A stretch of DNA of 64,000 bases from Paenibacillus camelliae (GTDB lineage: Bacteria > Bacillota > Bacilli > Paenibacillales > Paenibacillaceae): contig NZ_JAMBNY010000002.1 of the NCBI RefSeq assembly GCF_023715345.1, positions 1 to 64,000 of the forward strand, given 5' to 3'. A program made the translations under genes and the position numbers. Every line of letters begins with the position of its first letter. Within the stretch, counting starts at the first letter, position 1. Positions 44,358-52,510 of this stretch are shown piece after piece. The notes below the pieces were generated by a model that worked only from the letters and a program-made list of their open reading frames with translations, was not told where the DNA came from and made no database searches.

Positions 44358-44413
44358 TTTCAGTCTCCTTTTTAGGCTCAAATAGCCGTTTTTGGCAAAA
44401 AAATAATAAGCGA

Positions 44414-44620
44414 TCAAGATTCGCTGCTTTTTTTCTCAACAATCGCAAGCTCTGCTCCAAGTGGCTCGAGCAATATCTGTGCTGTTACAATGCTTGGATT
44501 AGTGGTGCTGCGCTCGATGTATGAGATCGTTGATTTGTGCACACCCGTTATCCCACTCAACGCTGATATGCTGAGTCCATATTTCTTTCGTAGTGATTGC
44601 AGCTCCTCGCCAAAGTTCAT
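44414..44620 (-). CDS. XRE-family helix-turn-helix protein (68 aa)
   Basis: 68 residues. GLSISALSGITGVHKSTISY is an HTH_3 motif with recognition helix around VHKSTISYIER. Could repress early transcription. Located in the early operon near the antirepressor. Confidence 0.75.
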   Translation of the reverse strand: MNFGEELQSLRKKYGLSISALSGITGVHKSTISYIERSTTNPSIVTAQILLEPLGAELAIVEKKSSES

Positions 44621-44779
44621 TTACACCACCCTTTCATGCCACCGACCACGAACGTACAAGTTTAGAAACTGTTCAAAGCGAATGCCTGTCGTAGCTTGTA
44701 CATTTGTATTGGTGTAATAGTTTCCTAGCAGATCTAGTTGCTCGTCACTGAGTTTGATTTCGCCTGATGTAGTTAGCAT
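44621..44779 (-). CDS. Small phage protein (52 aa)
   Basis: 52 residues, MLTTSGEIKLSDEQLDLLGN then a basic C terminus. Overlaps the preceding gene by 7 bases and abuts the XRE gene. No family recognised. Confidence 0.5.
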   Translation of the reverse strand: MLTTSGEIKLSDEQLDLLGNYYTNTNVQATTGIRFEQFLNLYVRGRWHERVV

Positions 44780-44904
44780 GTTTTCACCACTTTCAAACGG
44801 CTAGCGATGTGCTCAGCACGATGGATCTCTTTCTGAGCTTGTACAATCTGTAAGTGCTCACGTGCTTTCATTAAGCGTGTTGCGTAGATTATTTGTTTAG
44901 ACAT
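44773..44904 (-). CDS. Small basic phage protein (43 aa)
   Basis: 43 residues, helical and basic (TRLMKAREHLQIVQAQKEIH). TAATG overlap with the antirepressor stop supports translation. Function unknown. Confidence 0.5.
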   Translation of the reverse strand: MSKQIIYATRLMKAREHLQIVQAQKEIHRAEHIASRLKVVKTC

Positions 44905-45656
44905 TACTTATTACCTCGCTTCGCTACTTCTGTTCGTTCAATCATTGGAAGAATACCGTTTTGTTTAAGTAGCTCGTACAAGAACAGCCTGCCTTTTTGT
45001 GTCCACTTGGTGCTAACCTTTGAGTTGTCCGCGTCAATAACATGCGTCGTTGTCTGTGTATAACCTTTATCCTGGTGTTTTGCATATAGCAACCAAATGT
45101 CTCCTTGTTTGAACTGAACACCTAACTCGTGAAGTTTTTGATTAAAGGCTATAGCGCTCATTCCGTAATCTTTAGCGATCTTGGAAACCGAGAGCAGTGA
45201 CTTGTTTTGTAGTACCATGTCGTAGTAAGTTGCTTTAGGTTGTAACTCGTGCACTTGCTGTGTTAGCAGCAGATTTTCGGTCCTAAGGTTGTCCACTCTG
45301 CGTTGCAAGAAGTCATGAGCTCGTTTTATTACTGCATCTGGACTATTCCAGCGTCGTTCAAGCTCCAAGAAGTATTGTCGTGCTTGCTTGCCTTTCTCAT
45401 TGCGCTGTAGCATCGAGATTTCTTTTGCCATGTCGATCTTTAGGTGGTGGTCGATTTTATTGTGGCCACCGCTCCCGGTTTGCTTTTCAAAATTGGAAAG
45501 CAAAACATAGTCCACATTTTCCTTAAATCCGTATTCAGCCATTCGATCAAACCAAGTTGAGTAATTAGTTTTAATATCCAAAAACTCATGTAGATCACGA
45601 CCACTTACAAGTAAGTCTCCGTTGTCGTTTGATTGTGTTGGGATTAGTTGATTCAT
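44904..45656 (-). CDS. Phage antirepressor (AntA/AntB + KilA-C)
   Basis: 250 residues. N-terminal AntA domain (GDLLVSGRDLHEFLDIKTNY; SLDMAKE-like) and C-terminal KilA-C domain (LSVSKIAKDYGMSAIAFNQK; GRLFLYELLKQNGIL). Antirepressors inactivate phage repressors during induction; downstream of the Cro-like gene in the lytic transcript. Confidence 0.85.
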   Translation of the reverse strand: MNQLIPTQSNDNGDLLVSGRDLHEFLDIKTNYSTWFDRMAEYGFKENVDYVLLSNFEKQTGSGGHNKIDHHLKIDMAKEISMLQRNEKGKQARQYFLELERRWNSPDAVIKRAHDFLQRRVDNLRTENLLLTQQVHELQPKATYYDMVLQNKSLLSVSKIAKDYGMSAIAFNQKLHELGVQFKQGDIWLLYAKHQDKGYTQTTTHVIDADNSKVSTKWTQKGRLFLYELLKQNGILPMIERTEVAKRGNK

Positions 45657-45712
45657 CTCATTACCTCGCTTTCTTTATTTGGATCCAACTTATTTTTGTC
45701 TTGCAGGAATAT

Positions 45713-45789
45713 AATCCGACTAGATCGGATATGATGTTAAATAGAAATTGCTTTAGCTGAATCTTCAACTAATCCGAACAGGTCGGATT
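45713..45789. promoter_or_regulatory. Two immunity operators downstream of and inside the Cro-like gene
   Basis: AATCCGA-CTAGA-TCGGATA (45713-45731) and AATCCGA-ACAGG-TCGGATT (45771-45789) share the 7-5-7 palindromic pattern of the operators at 46029 and 46050. Confidence 0.7.
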
Positions 45790-45988
45790 CTTTTCCGAAG
45801 TAAATAACAGTTTCAGGTACGTTATACAACCGAATCAGTTCGATTGATAAGTCACGAGGGATATTTGTCGAATCCTTTTCATATTTACTTATAGTGTCAA
45901 CGCACTTCCCTGTTTTGATCGCAACTTGCTTAACTGTCATACCTCGCAGTAGTCTTGCTGTTCGAAGGGTAATACAAAACCTGCTCAT
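45737..45988 (-). CDS. Cro-like HTH protein of the immunity switch
   Basis: 83 residues; XRE-type helix-turn-helix (MTVKQVAIKTGKCVDTISKYE). First gene of the leftward lytic operon, with an operator-covered promoter. By position it plays the Cro role opposite the repressor at 46141. An operator copy lies within its coding sequence. Confidence 0.75.
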   Translation of the reverse strand: MSRFCITLRTARLLRGMTVKQVAIKTGKCVDTISKYEKDSTNIPRDLSIELIRLYNVPETVIYFGKESDLFGLVEDSAKAISI

Positions 45989-46023
45989 TCGTTTTCACCT
46001 CGCTTCCGTTCGATGTACCACAA

Positions 46024-46103
46024 TCATAAATCCGATCTAGTCGGATTGTCAACCGATCAGTTCGGATTTTTTTCTTGCTAATTCTGTAAATATGCAATAT
46101 AAT
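46024..46103. promoter_or_regulatory. Immunity region: divergent promoters with two palindromic operators
   Basis: Leftward: -35 TTGACA (46047-46052), 17 bases, -10 TTATGA (46024-46029), with AATCCGA-TCTAG-TCGGATT (46029-46047) between them. Rightward: -35 TTGCTA (46075-46080), 17 bases, -10 TATAAT (46098-46103). The second operator CAACCGA-TCAGT-TCGGATT (46050-46068) lies just before the rightward promoter. Confidence 0.8.
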
Positions 46104-46140
46104 GCAAATGAAATCAGTTTGAGAGAGGAAGTATTTATAA

Positions 46141-46587
46141 ATGAGAAAGAGATACACTGAAGTTGAAGAAAAGCTAATGAAAGATATATCAAATAATCTA
46201 AAGAAAATTCTTAAGGAAAAGGGTATCATCCAAAGAGAATTAGCAGAAAAAAGCGGTCTATCAACTAGTGCAATCTCCGACTATGTAAACGGAAATAACC
46301 TAGTATCCCCAGGAAAATTACAAATGATCGCAGATGCTTTGAATGTAAGTAAAGGTGATATTGATCCAACTTACAAGAGCGATTTTGTTGTTCAAGAGGG
46401 CGGTGTTTCATATGGCATAGAAGTAAAAACTAAATTTAATCCGTTCGAAATATTTGAACTTGTAGATAAATACACAGATGATGAAATAATAGAAAAGTAC
46501 CATCATCAGGACGACGGTGGTACTCTAACGGAGCAACAAATTAGAATGCATCTTCAACACGTTCGGTTTCTAAAGACTCAAAAGTAG
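46141..46587 (+). CDS. Phage repressor (XRE type, no protease domain)
   Basis: 148 residues. HTH_3 at about 12-60 (IIQRELAEKSGLSTSAISDY) and a short helical C-terminal domain. There is no S24 protease, so induction needs another route, such as the antirepressor. Sole rightward gene of the switch with a consensus promoter. Confidence 0.8.
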   Translation: MRKRYTEVEEKLMKDISNNLKKILKEKGIIQRELAEKSGLSTSAISDYVNGNNLVSPGKLQMIADALNVSKGDIDPTYKSDFVVQEGGVSYGIEVKTKFNPFEIFELVDKYTDDEIIEKYHHQDDGGTLTEQQIRMHLQHVRFLKTQK

Positions 46588-46696
46588 AGTCACCATTTTT
46601 TATTTTTTCGTATACTTCAAGATCAAATCCATTAGCAATATAAACTTCATGCCAGTTTATTACTAATTTTTCTGGTGAGCGTTCTATATGTACCAC
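46541..46696 (-). CDS. Possible small protein antisense to the repressor 3' end (51 aa)
   Basis: An open frame of 51 codons from GTG 46696 (SPEKLVINWHEVYIANGFDL) overlaps the last 47 bases of the repressor gene. Composition looks coding; the start is uncertain because GGGGTG could serve as ribosome site for a downstream codon instead. Confidence 0.4.
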   Translation of the reverse strand: MVHIERSPEKLVINWHEVYIANGFDLEVYEKIKNGDSTFESLETERVEDAF

Positions 46697-46720
46697 CCCT
46701 ATTATGATTTTTCATACATA

Positions 46721-46751
46721 TATAATACCACAAAAAGCGAACGTATGTTCT
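46721..46751 (+). promoter_or_regulatory. Promoter -10 and LexA box before the second small HTH gene
   Basis: A TATAAT (46721-46726) is followed by CGAACGTATGTTCT (46738-46751), a LexA-consensus match except for the last base. The operator sits at the expected transcription start. Confidence 0.65.
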
Positions 46752-46796
46752 TAATTTTATCGACATACATCGACAAGATAAAGAAGGAGTTTAATA

Positions 46797-47021
46797 ATGA
46801 CATTCATTCTAGGAGAATGCCTATTGCTATCACGATTAAAAGAAAAAGGTATTAGCCAAGCCGAATTCGCAAGACGTATGGAATGCACTGAAGCGTTCGT
46901 TAGCCAGCTTATACATAAAAAATCCAATATGTCGCTTGAATTCGCTATTATCGCTGCTCACCTCCTTGAGTGTCGTGTTACTGATTTCTATGTACTGCAC
47001 CATAAAAATCGAAAGCAATAG
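46797..47021 (+). CDS. Small XRE-family HTH protein under a LexA box
   Basis: 74 residues; HTH motif ISQAEFARRMECTEAFVSQL. AAGGAG seven bases upstream. The LexA box 45 bases before the start suggests SOS induction. Target unknown; may feed into the lysogeny decision. Confidence 0.7.
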   Translation: MTFILGECLLLSRLKEKGISQAEFARRMECTEAFVSQLIHKKSNMSLEFAIIAAHLLECRVTDFYVLHHKNRKQ

Positions 47022-47159
47022 GTTAGAGTAGTTTACTACTCTCCCATAGAGAAAAACTTAAGTAATACTTAAGGTCATTCTAATTGAAGTCATACCGATG
47101 TTTTGTCGAAGCCTATCACAACAAACTATGTAATATTTTACAACCACCTCCCAGAACAT

Positions 47160-47345
47160 AAAAAAAGAGCTACCCAAATTAAGCTTAGAAAAATGAGGCG
47201 CTAGACCTCTCTTAGCTTAATATTGGTAGCTCCAATATTAATAAAATAGTTACGTGGTTCATCTTGCAATAAGATGCATTAAGTAATTACAGCACCCTCT
47301 CCGTCGCTTGACCAAGGGCTAAAAAAAGAATGGAATATTTATACT
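47160..47345 (-). ncRNA. Candidate small RNA ending in a long terminator hairpin
   Basis: On the minus strand GAGCTACC/GGTAGCTC (47225-47232 with 47167-47174) and AGCTTAAT/ATTAAGCT form a long stem, then T6. Upstream is a CATCTT/AAGATG hairpin (47260-47276). A -10-like TATAGT lies near 47350. No open frame of note lies within. Could be a small or antisense RNA or only a large terminator; the rest of 47022-47397 shows nothing I can support. Confidence 0.35.
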
Positions 47346-47397
47346 ATAATTTATCTATTCTAAAAAGGCAATAGGGTTCATATTACAGGTTTCAGAT

Positions 47398-47946
47398 TTA
47401 TTGCATGAATGTTGCCATTCTCCAATCCACTAACATTATCGATCTCGCATTGCCATCACCATCAAACATGAATGATACTATATATACATTTTCCATTTCT
47501 TCTGCCGTTTCTTTAAGGTCGGGTTTACCTAAAATAAACTTTTTAGTTTGTGAATCATAAAGATAATCCAGGTTGCTTGGCACTTCATTTATGGAATTGT
47601 CTGATCCTAAATTTTCAAGTATGGACTTCTTAGAATCACCGATTTTTGCAAATTCAGACTCATAAATATCTAGCGATTCATCAGACAAGCTTATTCCTGC
47701 AACTTTATCATTTCGGTACATTATCCTTATTCCGTTCTCATAACTCATAAACCTGGTTATTTCTTCGCCTTCGCCTGTTACTTGTTCGACGTCTTTCTTT
47801 TCATCCCCATAACATATTTTCGAATCGAGGTTAATATGAGTGACGCAAAGATCACTCGTTTTTATTTCTTTCAGTCCATTTCCGCTACTGCTACATCCTA
47901 CAAGTAATAGCATCATTGCAATTAGTCCAACAAGCACTTTCTTCAA
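47398..47946 (-). CDS. Prophage lipoprotein (lysogenic conversion candidate)
   Basis: 182 residues with signal peptide and lipobox (LLLVGC, Cys18), then a soluble domain without recognised family. TTG start preceded by GGGGGAAGAGG. In the lysogen it would be displayed on the cell surface; function, e.g. superinfection exclusion, is a guess. Confidence 0.65.
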   Translation of the reverse strand: MKKVLVGLIAMMLLLVGCSSSGNGLKEIKTSDLCVTHINLDSKICYGDEKKDVEQVTGEGEEITRFMSYENGIRIMYRNDKVAGISLSDESLDIYESEFAKIGDSKKSILENLGSDNSINEVPSNLDYLYDSQTKKFILGKPDLKETAEEMENVYIVSFMFDGDGNARSIMLVDWRMATFMQ

Positions 47947-48163
47947 GCCTCTTCCCCCTTGTACATTAATTGCTATATATTATAGAGCATATCCTATTAC
48001 TTTCCAACGATTACCTTTTCATTTTATCGCTAATAAGAATAAAAAATCATGCGATCTTTTGGTAGTTTGCCATATAATCGCATGACCCATTTCCTAACTT
48101 ATTTATGATGCCTATAAATCATGGAATCACTTGTTAATACTTGCCTTACATTGAAAAAATATA

Positions 48164-49201
48164 TTACTTATACAACTGATCATATATCTTTTCCAAGTTA
48201 TCCATGAACTCTTTTATCGATTCAGATTCTATTTTTTCATCAATTTCATTAGATGATATTTTATTTATCTTTTCTGCATAGAAGGAGCGGACAGGGCTAT
48301 GAAAATCCTCTCTTTTCTCAGTTTGGTATAGTTCGTATAGTTCCATCATTTCTTCTCTTTTTCTATCAAAGTGTTCAAGTTCATCTAAAATATCAAGATA
48401 TCTGTACTGAACTCCTTTAAGTGAAAAAGCTAAACTAAACTCATCAATAGCATTTAATCTGGAAAGCTTTTCTGTAATAACAGTAGTAGGATCATACAAT
48501 AAGGTTACTAAATAACTAAACTTAACTTTTAATTTACCTACTGATTCTTTCAGATTCTGGCGTTCTATTAAATCAAGATCGCCACGTGCAGTATAATCAA
48601 TCCAATCTACTAAAGTATTCTCTAGTTCTTTTTTTGATAACGGAATGCGTAGTATAGGTAATCGATCAAATTGATGGAACAAAGCAGATGTTTTTTGTTC
48701 TAAATCCTTAGCCCTCACAACTATATCTTTAGAATCATAGAATTTATGCAATAACTTGTAGGCATAGGATTCTAATGCCTCGAAATCAAAAGCTCTTAAT
48801 ACAATCTTTACAGAAGTTGCCCTCTGTTTCACAAACTCATAACCAGCTAATTCTGATTTATCCAAAGTACTATTGTTTAAATTATTAACAAAAGTAGATG
48901 CATCCGAAGATAAATTACCTACAACATATAGAACAAACTCATCTGAAGAATTAGTCTCTTTAATCATTTCATTAAGATAAGTTTTCATAGCGCTTTTATT
49001 AATTAATCCTTCTGAGCTTTTTACTTGCCCTAACCTTCTCCTACCATCACATAAATCCCATTGAATATCAATTTTATCTGTTTTTTCTCCTAGAATTTCT
49101 GGTTCAATATATATGTTTTTCCAGTCACTATTAGTTAGCGAATTCAAAACAGCTACAATTCCTTGAATTTTAACGCCTTTTATTGTATCTCTTCCACCCA
49201 T
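48164..49201 (-). CDS. Cap4/DUF4297-like nuclease domain protein (putative defence)
   Basis: 345 residues. The N-terminal 65 residues hold Gln13 (KIQG), Glu33, Asp45 (KIDIQW) and QVKSS (59-63), the layout of a PD-(D/E)XK nuclease of the Cap4 type. The remaining 280 residues are helical and unknown. Strongly AT-rich and monocistronic. Likely a defence effector carried by the prophage; not identified further. Confidence 0.55.
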   Translation of the reverse strand: MGGRDTIKGVKIQGIVAVLNSLTNSDWKNIYIEPEILGEKTDKIDIQWDLCDGRRRLGQVKSSEGLINKSAMKTYLNEMIKETNSSDEFVLYVVGNLSSDASTFVNNLNNSTLDKSELAGYEFVKQRATSVKIVLRAFDFEALESYAYKLLHKFYDSKDIVVRAKDLEQKTSALFHQFDRLPILRIPLSKKELENTLVDWIDYTARGDLDLIERQNLKESVGKLKVKFSYLVTLLYDPTTVITEKLSRLNAIDEFSLAFSLKGVQYRYLDILDELEHFDRKREEMMELYELYQTEKREDFHSPVRSFYAEKINKISSNEIDEKIESESIKEFMDNLEKIYDQLYK

Positions 49202-49433
49202 GCTATCCCCCTACAGTTACATAAGATTTTTTACAATGTAGTTCTTGCGTTACTTATATACCCATGTAATATAATAGCTCTACTTATTTATTTAAACAAT
49301 CTTCACCTTTTCTATATATAGATAGTATAGTGTATAACCTATATTTTTCCAATGATCGCCTTTTAACTATCATCCTCTTCACCATTTCATCCACTGTCGA
49401 GTGACGTATCTTAAACGAAGTCAGCAGGATACA

Positions 49434-49583
49434 GTGAGGGCTAGTGTTCTGAATAAGGAAACTGTTTCGAAGTTATTTGTAGAGGATAACGGGTCATTTA
49501 GAGGGATAACAAAAAACGAAGCTCTTAAAGCGTTAGAAAAACTAACCGGAAGAAAGAATAAGGAGAAAGACTTCTGGACATAA
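49434..49583 (+). CDS. Possible small protein (49 aa)
   Basis: GTG at 49434 opens a frame with NKETVSKLFVEDNGSFRGIT and ends KEKDFWT. Upstream extension to 49401 is open but lacks a ribosome site. It may be a remnant. Not recognised. Confidence 0.35.
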   Translation: MRASVLNKETVSKLFVEDNGSFRGITKNEALKALEKLTGRKNKEKDFWT

Positions 49584-49586
49584 AAA

Positions 49587-49613
49587 AGGTCGCTACCTAA
49601 ACAGTAACGGCCT
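49587..49613 (-). terminator. Terminator of the YolD operon
   Basis: AGG-CGCTAC / GTAACG-CCT type hairpin with T6 on the minus strand, at the stop of the gene ending 49612. Confidence 0.6.
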
Positions 49614-49815
49614 ACTTGAATGGAATTCTAAACCTATTTGTTTGCTTATCCCAGTGGATATAACTTTCTTTGAACAGCCAATTAACAGCATCTTTAACCT
49701 GTTGCTCTGTCCTTAGGCTTAGTCGAGATATGCGCTCAATATCGATTTCGGACCATTCGTAACGGTATAGATGAAAAATCACATTGTATATTTTGCGCGC
49801 AGTATCGTTTAGCAT
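49612..49815 (-). CDS. Small winged-helix-like protein (67 aa)
   Basis: 67 residues, YEWSEIDIERISRLSLRTEQ followed by a helix and beta-hairpin, resembling a small winged helix. Third gene of the LexA-box operon. Function unknown. Confidence 0.55.
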   Translation of the reverse strand: MLNDTARKIYNVIFHLYRYEWSEIDIERISRLSLRTEQQVKDAVNWLFKESYIHWDKQTNRFRIPFK

Positions 49816-50138
49816 GGCTCATTATCCACCTCGATACCTTCAATGTCGTCTACACTAAACCAATCTCCATTAACCTTGTATTGTCCATACCGTTTACTGA
49901 TGTTCTCGACAACACCTATAACCTGCACTCGTTCGAACGGGTCATACATCCGGATAGATAGCGGCACCTTATATTGCATCGACTGTTGCAATGCACGACT
50001 GATCTGCTCTACTTCTTGCTCGTCTAGCTCAATTCTTTCTCTACAGTCAAGGGATGCCACATAATCCTCATACATCTGTTTATGCTCAGGCAACATGATC
50101 TTTTGTTGCCACAACCCATCACCTGTTCTAGTTGCCAC
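49809..50138 (-). CDS. YolD-like protein
   Basis: 109 residues. KIMLPEHKQMYEDYVASLDC, ELDEQEVEQISRALQQSM and VVENISKR-Y-WFSVDDI match the YolD-like family, usually partnered with a Y-family UV-damage polymerase (UvrX/YqjW) and SOS-induced. No polymerase is present here. GTG start 50138 with GGAGG eight bases upstream, overlapping the previous gene by 11 bases. Confidence 0.75.
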   Translation of the reverse strand: MATRTGDGLWQQKIMLPEHKQMYEDYVASLDCRERIELDEQEVEQISRALQQSMQYKVPLSIRMYDPFERVQVIGVVENISKRYGQYKVNGDWFSVDDIEGIEVDNEPC

Positions 50139-50391
50139 TTGCATTACCTCCGTCAAACTGATTGCTTCTGCTGTGTTGGTTAATTTGATCAATTACTCCT
50201 AGCAACTTTGGGTTAAGCTCATCTATACTGACAATCCCTGAGTGATTGAAAGTCCGCACATCCTTCTTAGAGTAGCAGTATGCCATGAATTTCTCTTCGC
50301 CTGTTGCTATAACTCTTATATTACGGATACTTACCTCACGCTTGCTATCGATATAGATTAATTGGACGATCTTGCCGATATATTTTTGCAT
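50128..50391 (-). CDS. Mini-WYL-domain-like protein
   Basis: 87 residues. GKIVQLIYIDSKREVSIRNI...AYCYSKKDVRTFNHSGIVSI has the pattern of a WYL ligand-binding domain without a DNA-binding domain. Begins at ATG 50391, 33 bases below a LexA box. First gene of a three-gene SOS-type operon. Confidence 0.65.
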   Translation of the reverse strand: MQKYIGKIVQLIYIDSKREVSIRNIRVIATGEEKFMAYCYSKKDVRTFNHSGIVSIDELNPKLLGVIDQINQHSRSNQFDGGNASGN

Positions 50392-50409
50392 AAGACCACC
50401 GCCTTTTGA

Positions 50410-50453
50410 GTAGTATATATACGCGAACAAATGTTCTTATTTATTTATACTAC
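50410..50453. promoter_or_regulatory. LexA box flanked by inverted repeat before the WYL/YolD operon
   Basis: CGAACAAATGTTCT (50424-50437) matches the LexA consensus except for the last base. TAGTATA on the left and TATACTA on the right flank it symmetrically. Confidence 0.65.
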
Positions 50454-50584
50454 TAAGGAACAAATAATGCAAGTACTTCGATATAGTCCAACATTCATAG
50501 TCCAATAGTCACCATTATTGTAAAAAGATTGGTAAAAAAGAAGGATTTCGTAAAGAAATGTCTAATCTTATAACGTGAAGGGAG

Positions 50585-51307
50585 ATGATTATTATAAAAA
50601 AGAAAAAATTATTAACCGGATTACTGATTGGTTCACTGGCATTACTATGTTTTGCATCAGGAGCAGTCGCATCATCACACCTCACCAAGATTACGGCATA
50701 TCTCAACTCTGCAATTAGTGTCGAACTTAAAGGGAAAACACTAAATTTATCTCAATCACAGCCTATTACTTACAATAACACTACATACTTGCCCCTTAGA
50801 ACAATCGCAGAAGCAACAGGATTAGATGTTAAATGGAACGCTGAAAATCAACGTATATCCTTAAATGATAAAGTTGCGAAAACACCTGGAGCAAGAACCA
50901 CATTCTCGAAAGACAAAGTTGTAATCAATAAAACATTCGCTAGTGAATTACTATTAAAACCCAAAAATATTGAGTTCAGTGATAAGCAATACAACGAAGT
51001 TGTGTCGGTCTCAGAAATAGGTTATGCAGGTAAAGGTTTCACATTAACTTTCCCAGAAGGCACATCAAAAATAGGAGTAACCTTCGGTGCTCAAGGAAAA
51101 GGAACTGATTACGAAAAAATTAAATATAAAGTTATAGATCTAGATGGAAACATCATATCATTTGGTGAAATGGAGCATAATTCAACAAAGTATGTAGAAT
51201 TTGAATTATCTGATGCAGGAAATAAACTGGAGTTCTCATTTGAGGCTAAATCATACTCCAACAAATTAACTGCTTTTCTTGTATATGACGAAAGCTGGTA
51301 TGAGTAA
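50585..51307 (+). CDS. Secreted stalk-domain (copper amine oxidase N-like) protein
   Basis: About 235-240 residues with a signal peptide (LLTGLLIGSLALLCFASGAV), a stalk domain (TTYLPLRTIAEATGLDVKWN) and an unknown C-terminal beta domain. Start is odd: ATG 50585 follows GGGAG with no spacing, so a downstream ATT/ATA codon may be used. A moron; probably surface-active in lysogens. Confidence 0.7.
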   Translation: MIIIKKKKLLTGLLIGSLALLCFASGAVASSHLTKITAYLNSAISVELKGKTLNLSQSQPITYNNTTYLPLRTIAEATGLDVKWNAENQRISLNDKVAKTPGARTTFSKDKVVINKTFASELLLKPKNIEFSDKQYNEVVSVSEIGYAGKGFTLTFPEGTSKIGVTFGAQGKGTDYEKIKYKVIDLDGNIISFGEMEHNSTKYVEFELSDAGNKLEFSFEAKSYSNKLTAFLVYDESWYE

Positions 51308-51330
51308 GTTAATGGAATAAAAATAACATC

Positions 51331-51363
51331 AAAACCCTCACTAGATATAACTGTGGGGGTTTT
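51331..51363 (+). terminator. Terminator of the stalk-domain gene
   Basis: AAAACCC-CAC / GTG-GGGTTTT stem followed by T. Confidence 0.65.
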
Positions 51364-51388
51364 ACTCTGATAGTAAAGGAGTGAAAAT

Positions 51389-51742
51389 ATGAAGGTAATC
51401 CTAGATATTGAGGATGAAATTCTAACAGAGATGCAACTGCATTCAGACATAATACAAGAGGAATTAAATATCATGCTAAGTAATTTATTTGTTAAAACTG
51501 TCCTGGAACCAATTGAAATAATTAGGCAAGAACAACATAAGGATAATTGCGCTGAGCTTGAATCGTTCCACGCACTCGTATACAGATTTTTAACCCAATT
51601 AGCTCACGATCCTAATAATTTTGCTTTCAACCAACTCATTCTTAGGTTCAGAGATGAGCATATATCCTACACTCATACGTTGATTGATCTGTTCAAAACG
51701 TACAAGAGCTGTAATAAAATAAACAACCCGCTCGTTAAGTGA
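51389..51742 (+). CDS. Hypothetical protein (117 aa)
   Basis: 117 residues, acidic and helical (IEDEILTEMQLHSDIIQEEL). AAAGGAG before the ATG. Family not recognised. Lies between the stalk gene and a convergent nuclease gene. Confidence 0.55.
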   Translation: MKVILDIEDEILTEMQLHSDIIQEELNIMLSNLFVKTVLEPIEIIRQEQHKDNCAELESFHALVYRFLTQLAHDPNNFAFNQLILRFRDEHISYTHTLIDLFKTYKSCNKINNPLVK

Positions 51743-51761
51743 GAAGGTTGTTCAACCGTTA

Positions 51762-52355
51762 TCATATTGTTTTTTTCTTTGCAGAAGCATTATTAGGTGG
51801 GTTAACTGCAAGTATCATTTCAATTAACTGATTCCTATTAATAAGCTTTACTCCATTTGAGCGTGCTAATGTATACGCTTGTTCTGTGAAGTCGCTATTA
51901 GTAACAACCCAAGCTTCAGATGCTTTGTAATGATTCATAGCAGCATAGATTTCCTGAACAGCTTTTAAGCCCACATTATTTTTATAACGTTTTGCTTGAA
52001 CAACTATCCTACGACCTCCTTTGGAAATAACTAGGTCAGCTCCGTAGTCTCCTGAGGCTTGAGTCACTTCCGCGGCATATCCGTGCATTCGAAATAGATG
52101 CCCTAAGTACTTCTCAAACTGCCGGCCTTCCATCTTATCAATTTCTGCAATACCTGACCGTTTAAGACGTTCTACTTTTTTCATATGTAATATCATTGCA
52201 ACTGCAAAAAATAATCCTACGACACAACCTGCAGCCAGTGCTGCTATTATTAAATTGTTTGTGAGCTGCCATATACCTAGACCAGCTCCTAAAACTAATA
52301 GACCCATAAGTGCAGCGACTGGATCTTCTTGCTTACGCCTTCTTCTTCGTGCCAC
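51762..52355 (-). CDS. Membrane-anchored Mrr-like restriction endonuclease domain protein
   Basis: 197 residues. Arg-rich N terminus, two hydrophobic segments (about 15-58) and a C-terminal Mrr-type domain with DYGADLVI (Asp107) and VVQAKRY (Gln120, Lys122). Mrr enzymes cut modified DNA or act in defence; membrane anchoring is seen in some. GTG start. Confidence 0.78.
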   Translation of the reverse strand: MARRRRRKQEDPVAALMGLLVLGAGLGIWQLTNNLIIAALAAGCVVGLFFAVAMILHMKKVERLKRSGIAEIDKMEGRQFEKYLGHLFRMHGYAAEVTQASGDYGADLVISKGGRRIVVQAKRYKNNVGLKAVQEIYAAMNHYKASEAWVVTNSDFTEQAYTLARSNGVKLINRNQLIEMILAVNPPNNASAKKKTI

Positions 52356-52510
52356 GACAAAATCCCCCTTTTCTAGTTGTAATTACCTAGATTGTACCAT
52401 ATAATCTTGTTTAATGAGGAAATATCTGTTTATTTTGTCAACTGTATTGAATCTGCATTTGGGTTTGAGTAAATCAGATAGTCAATGAGAGCTATTTAGG
52501 AGGATTGGTT

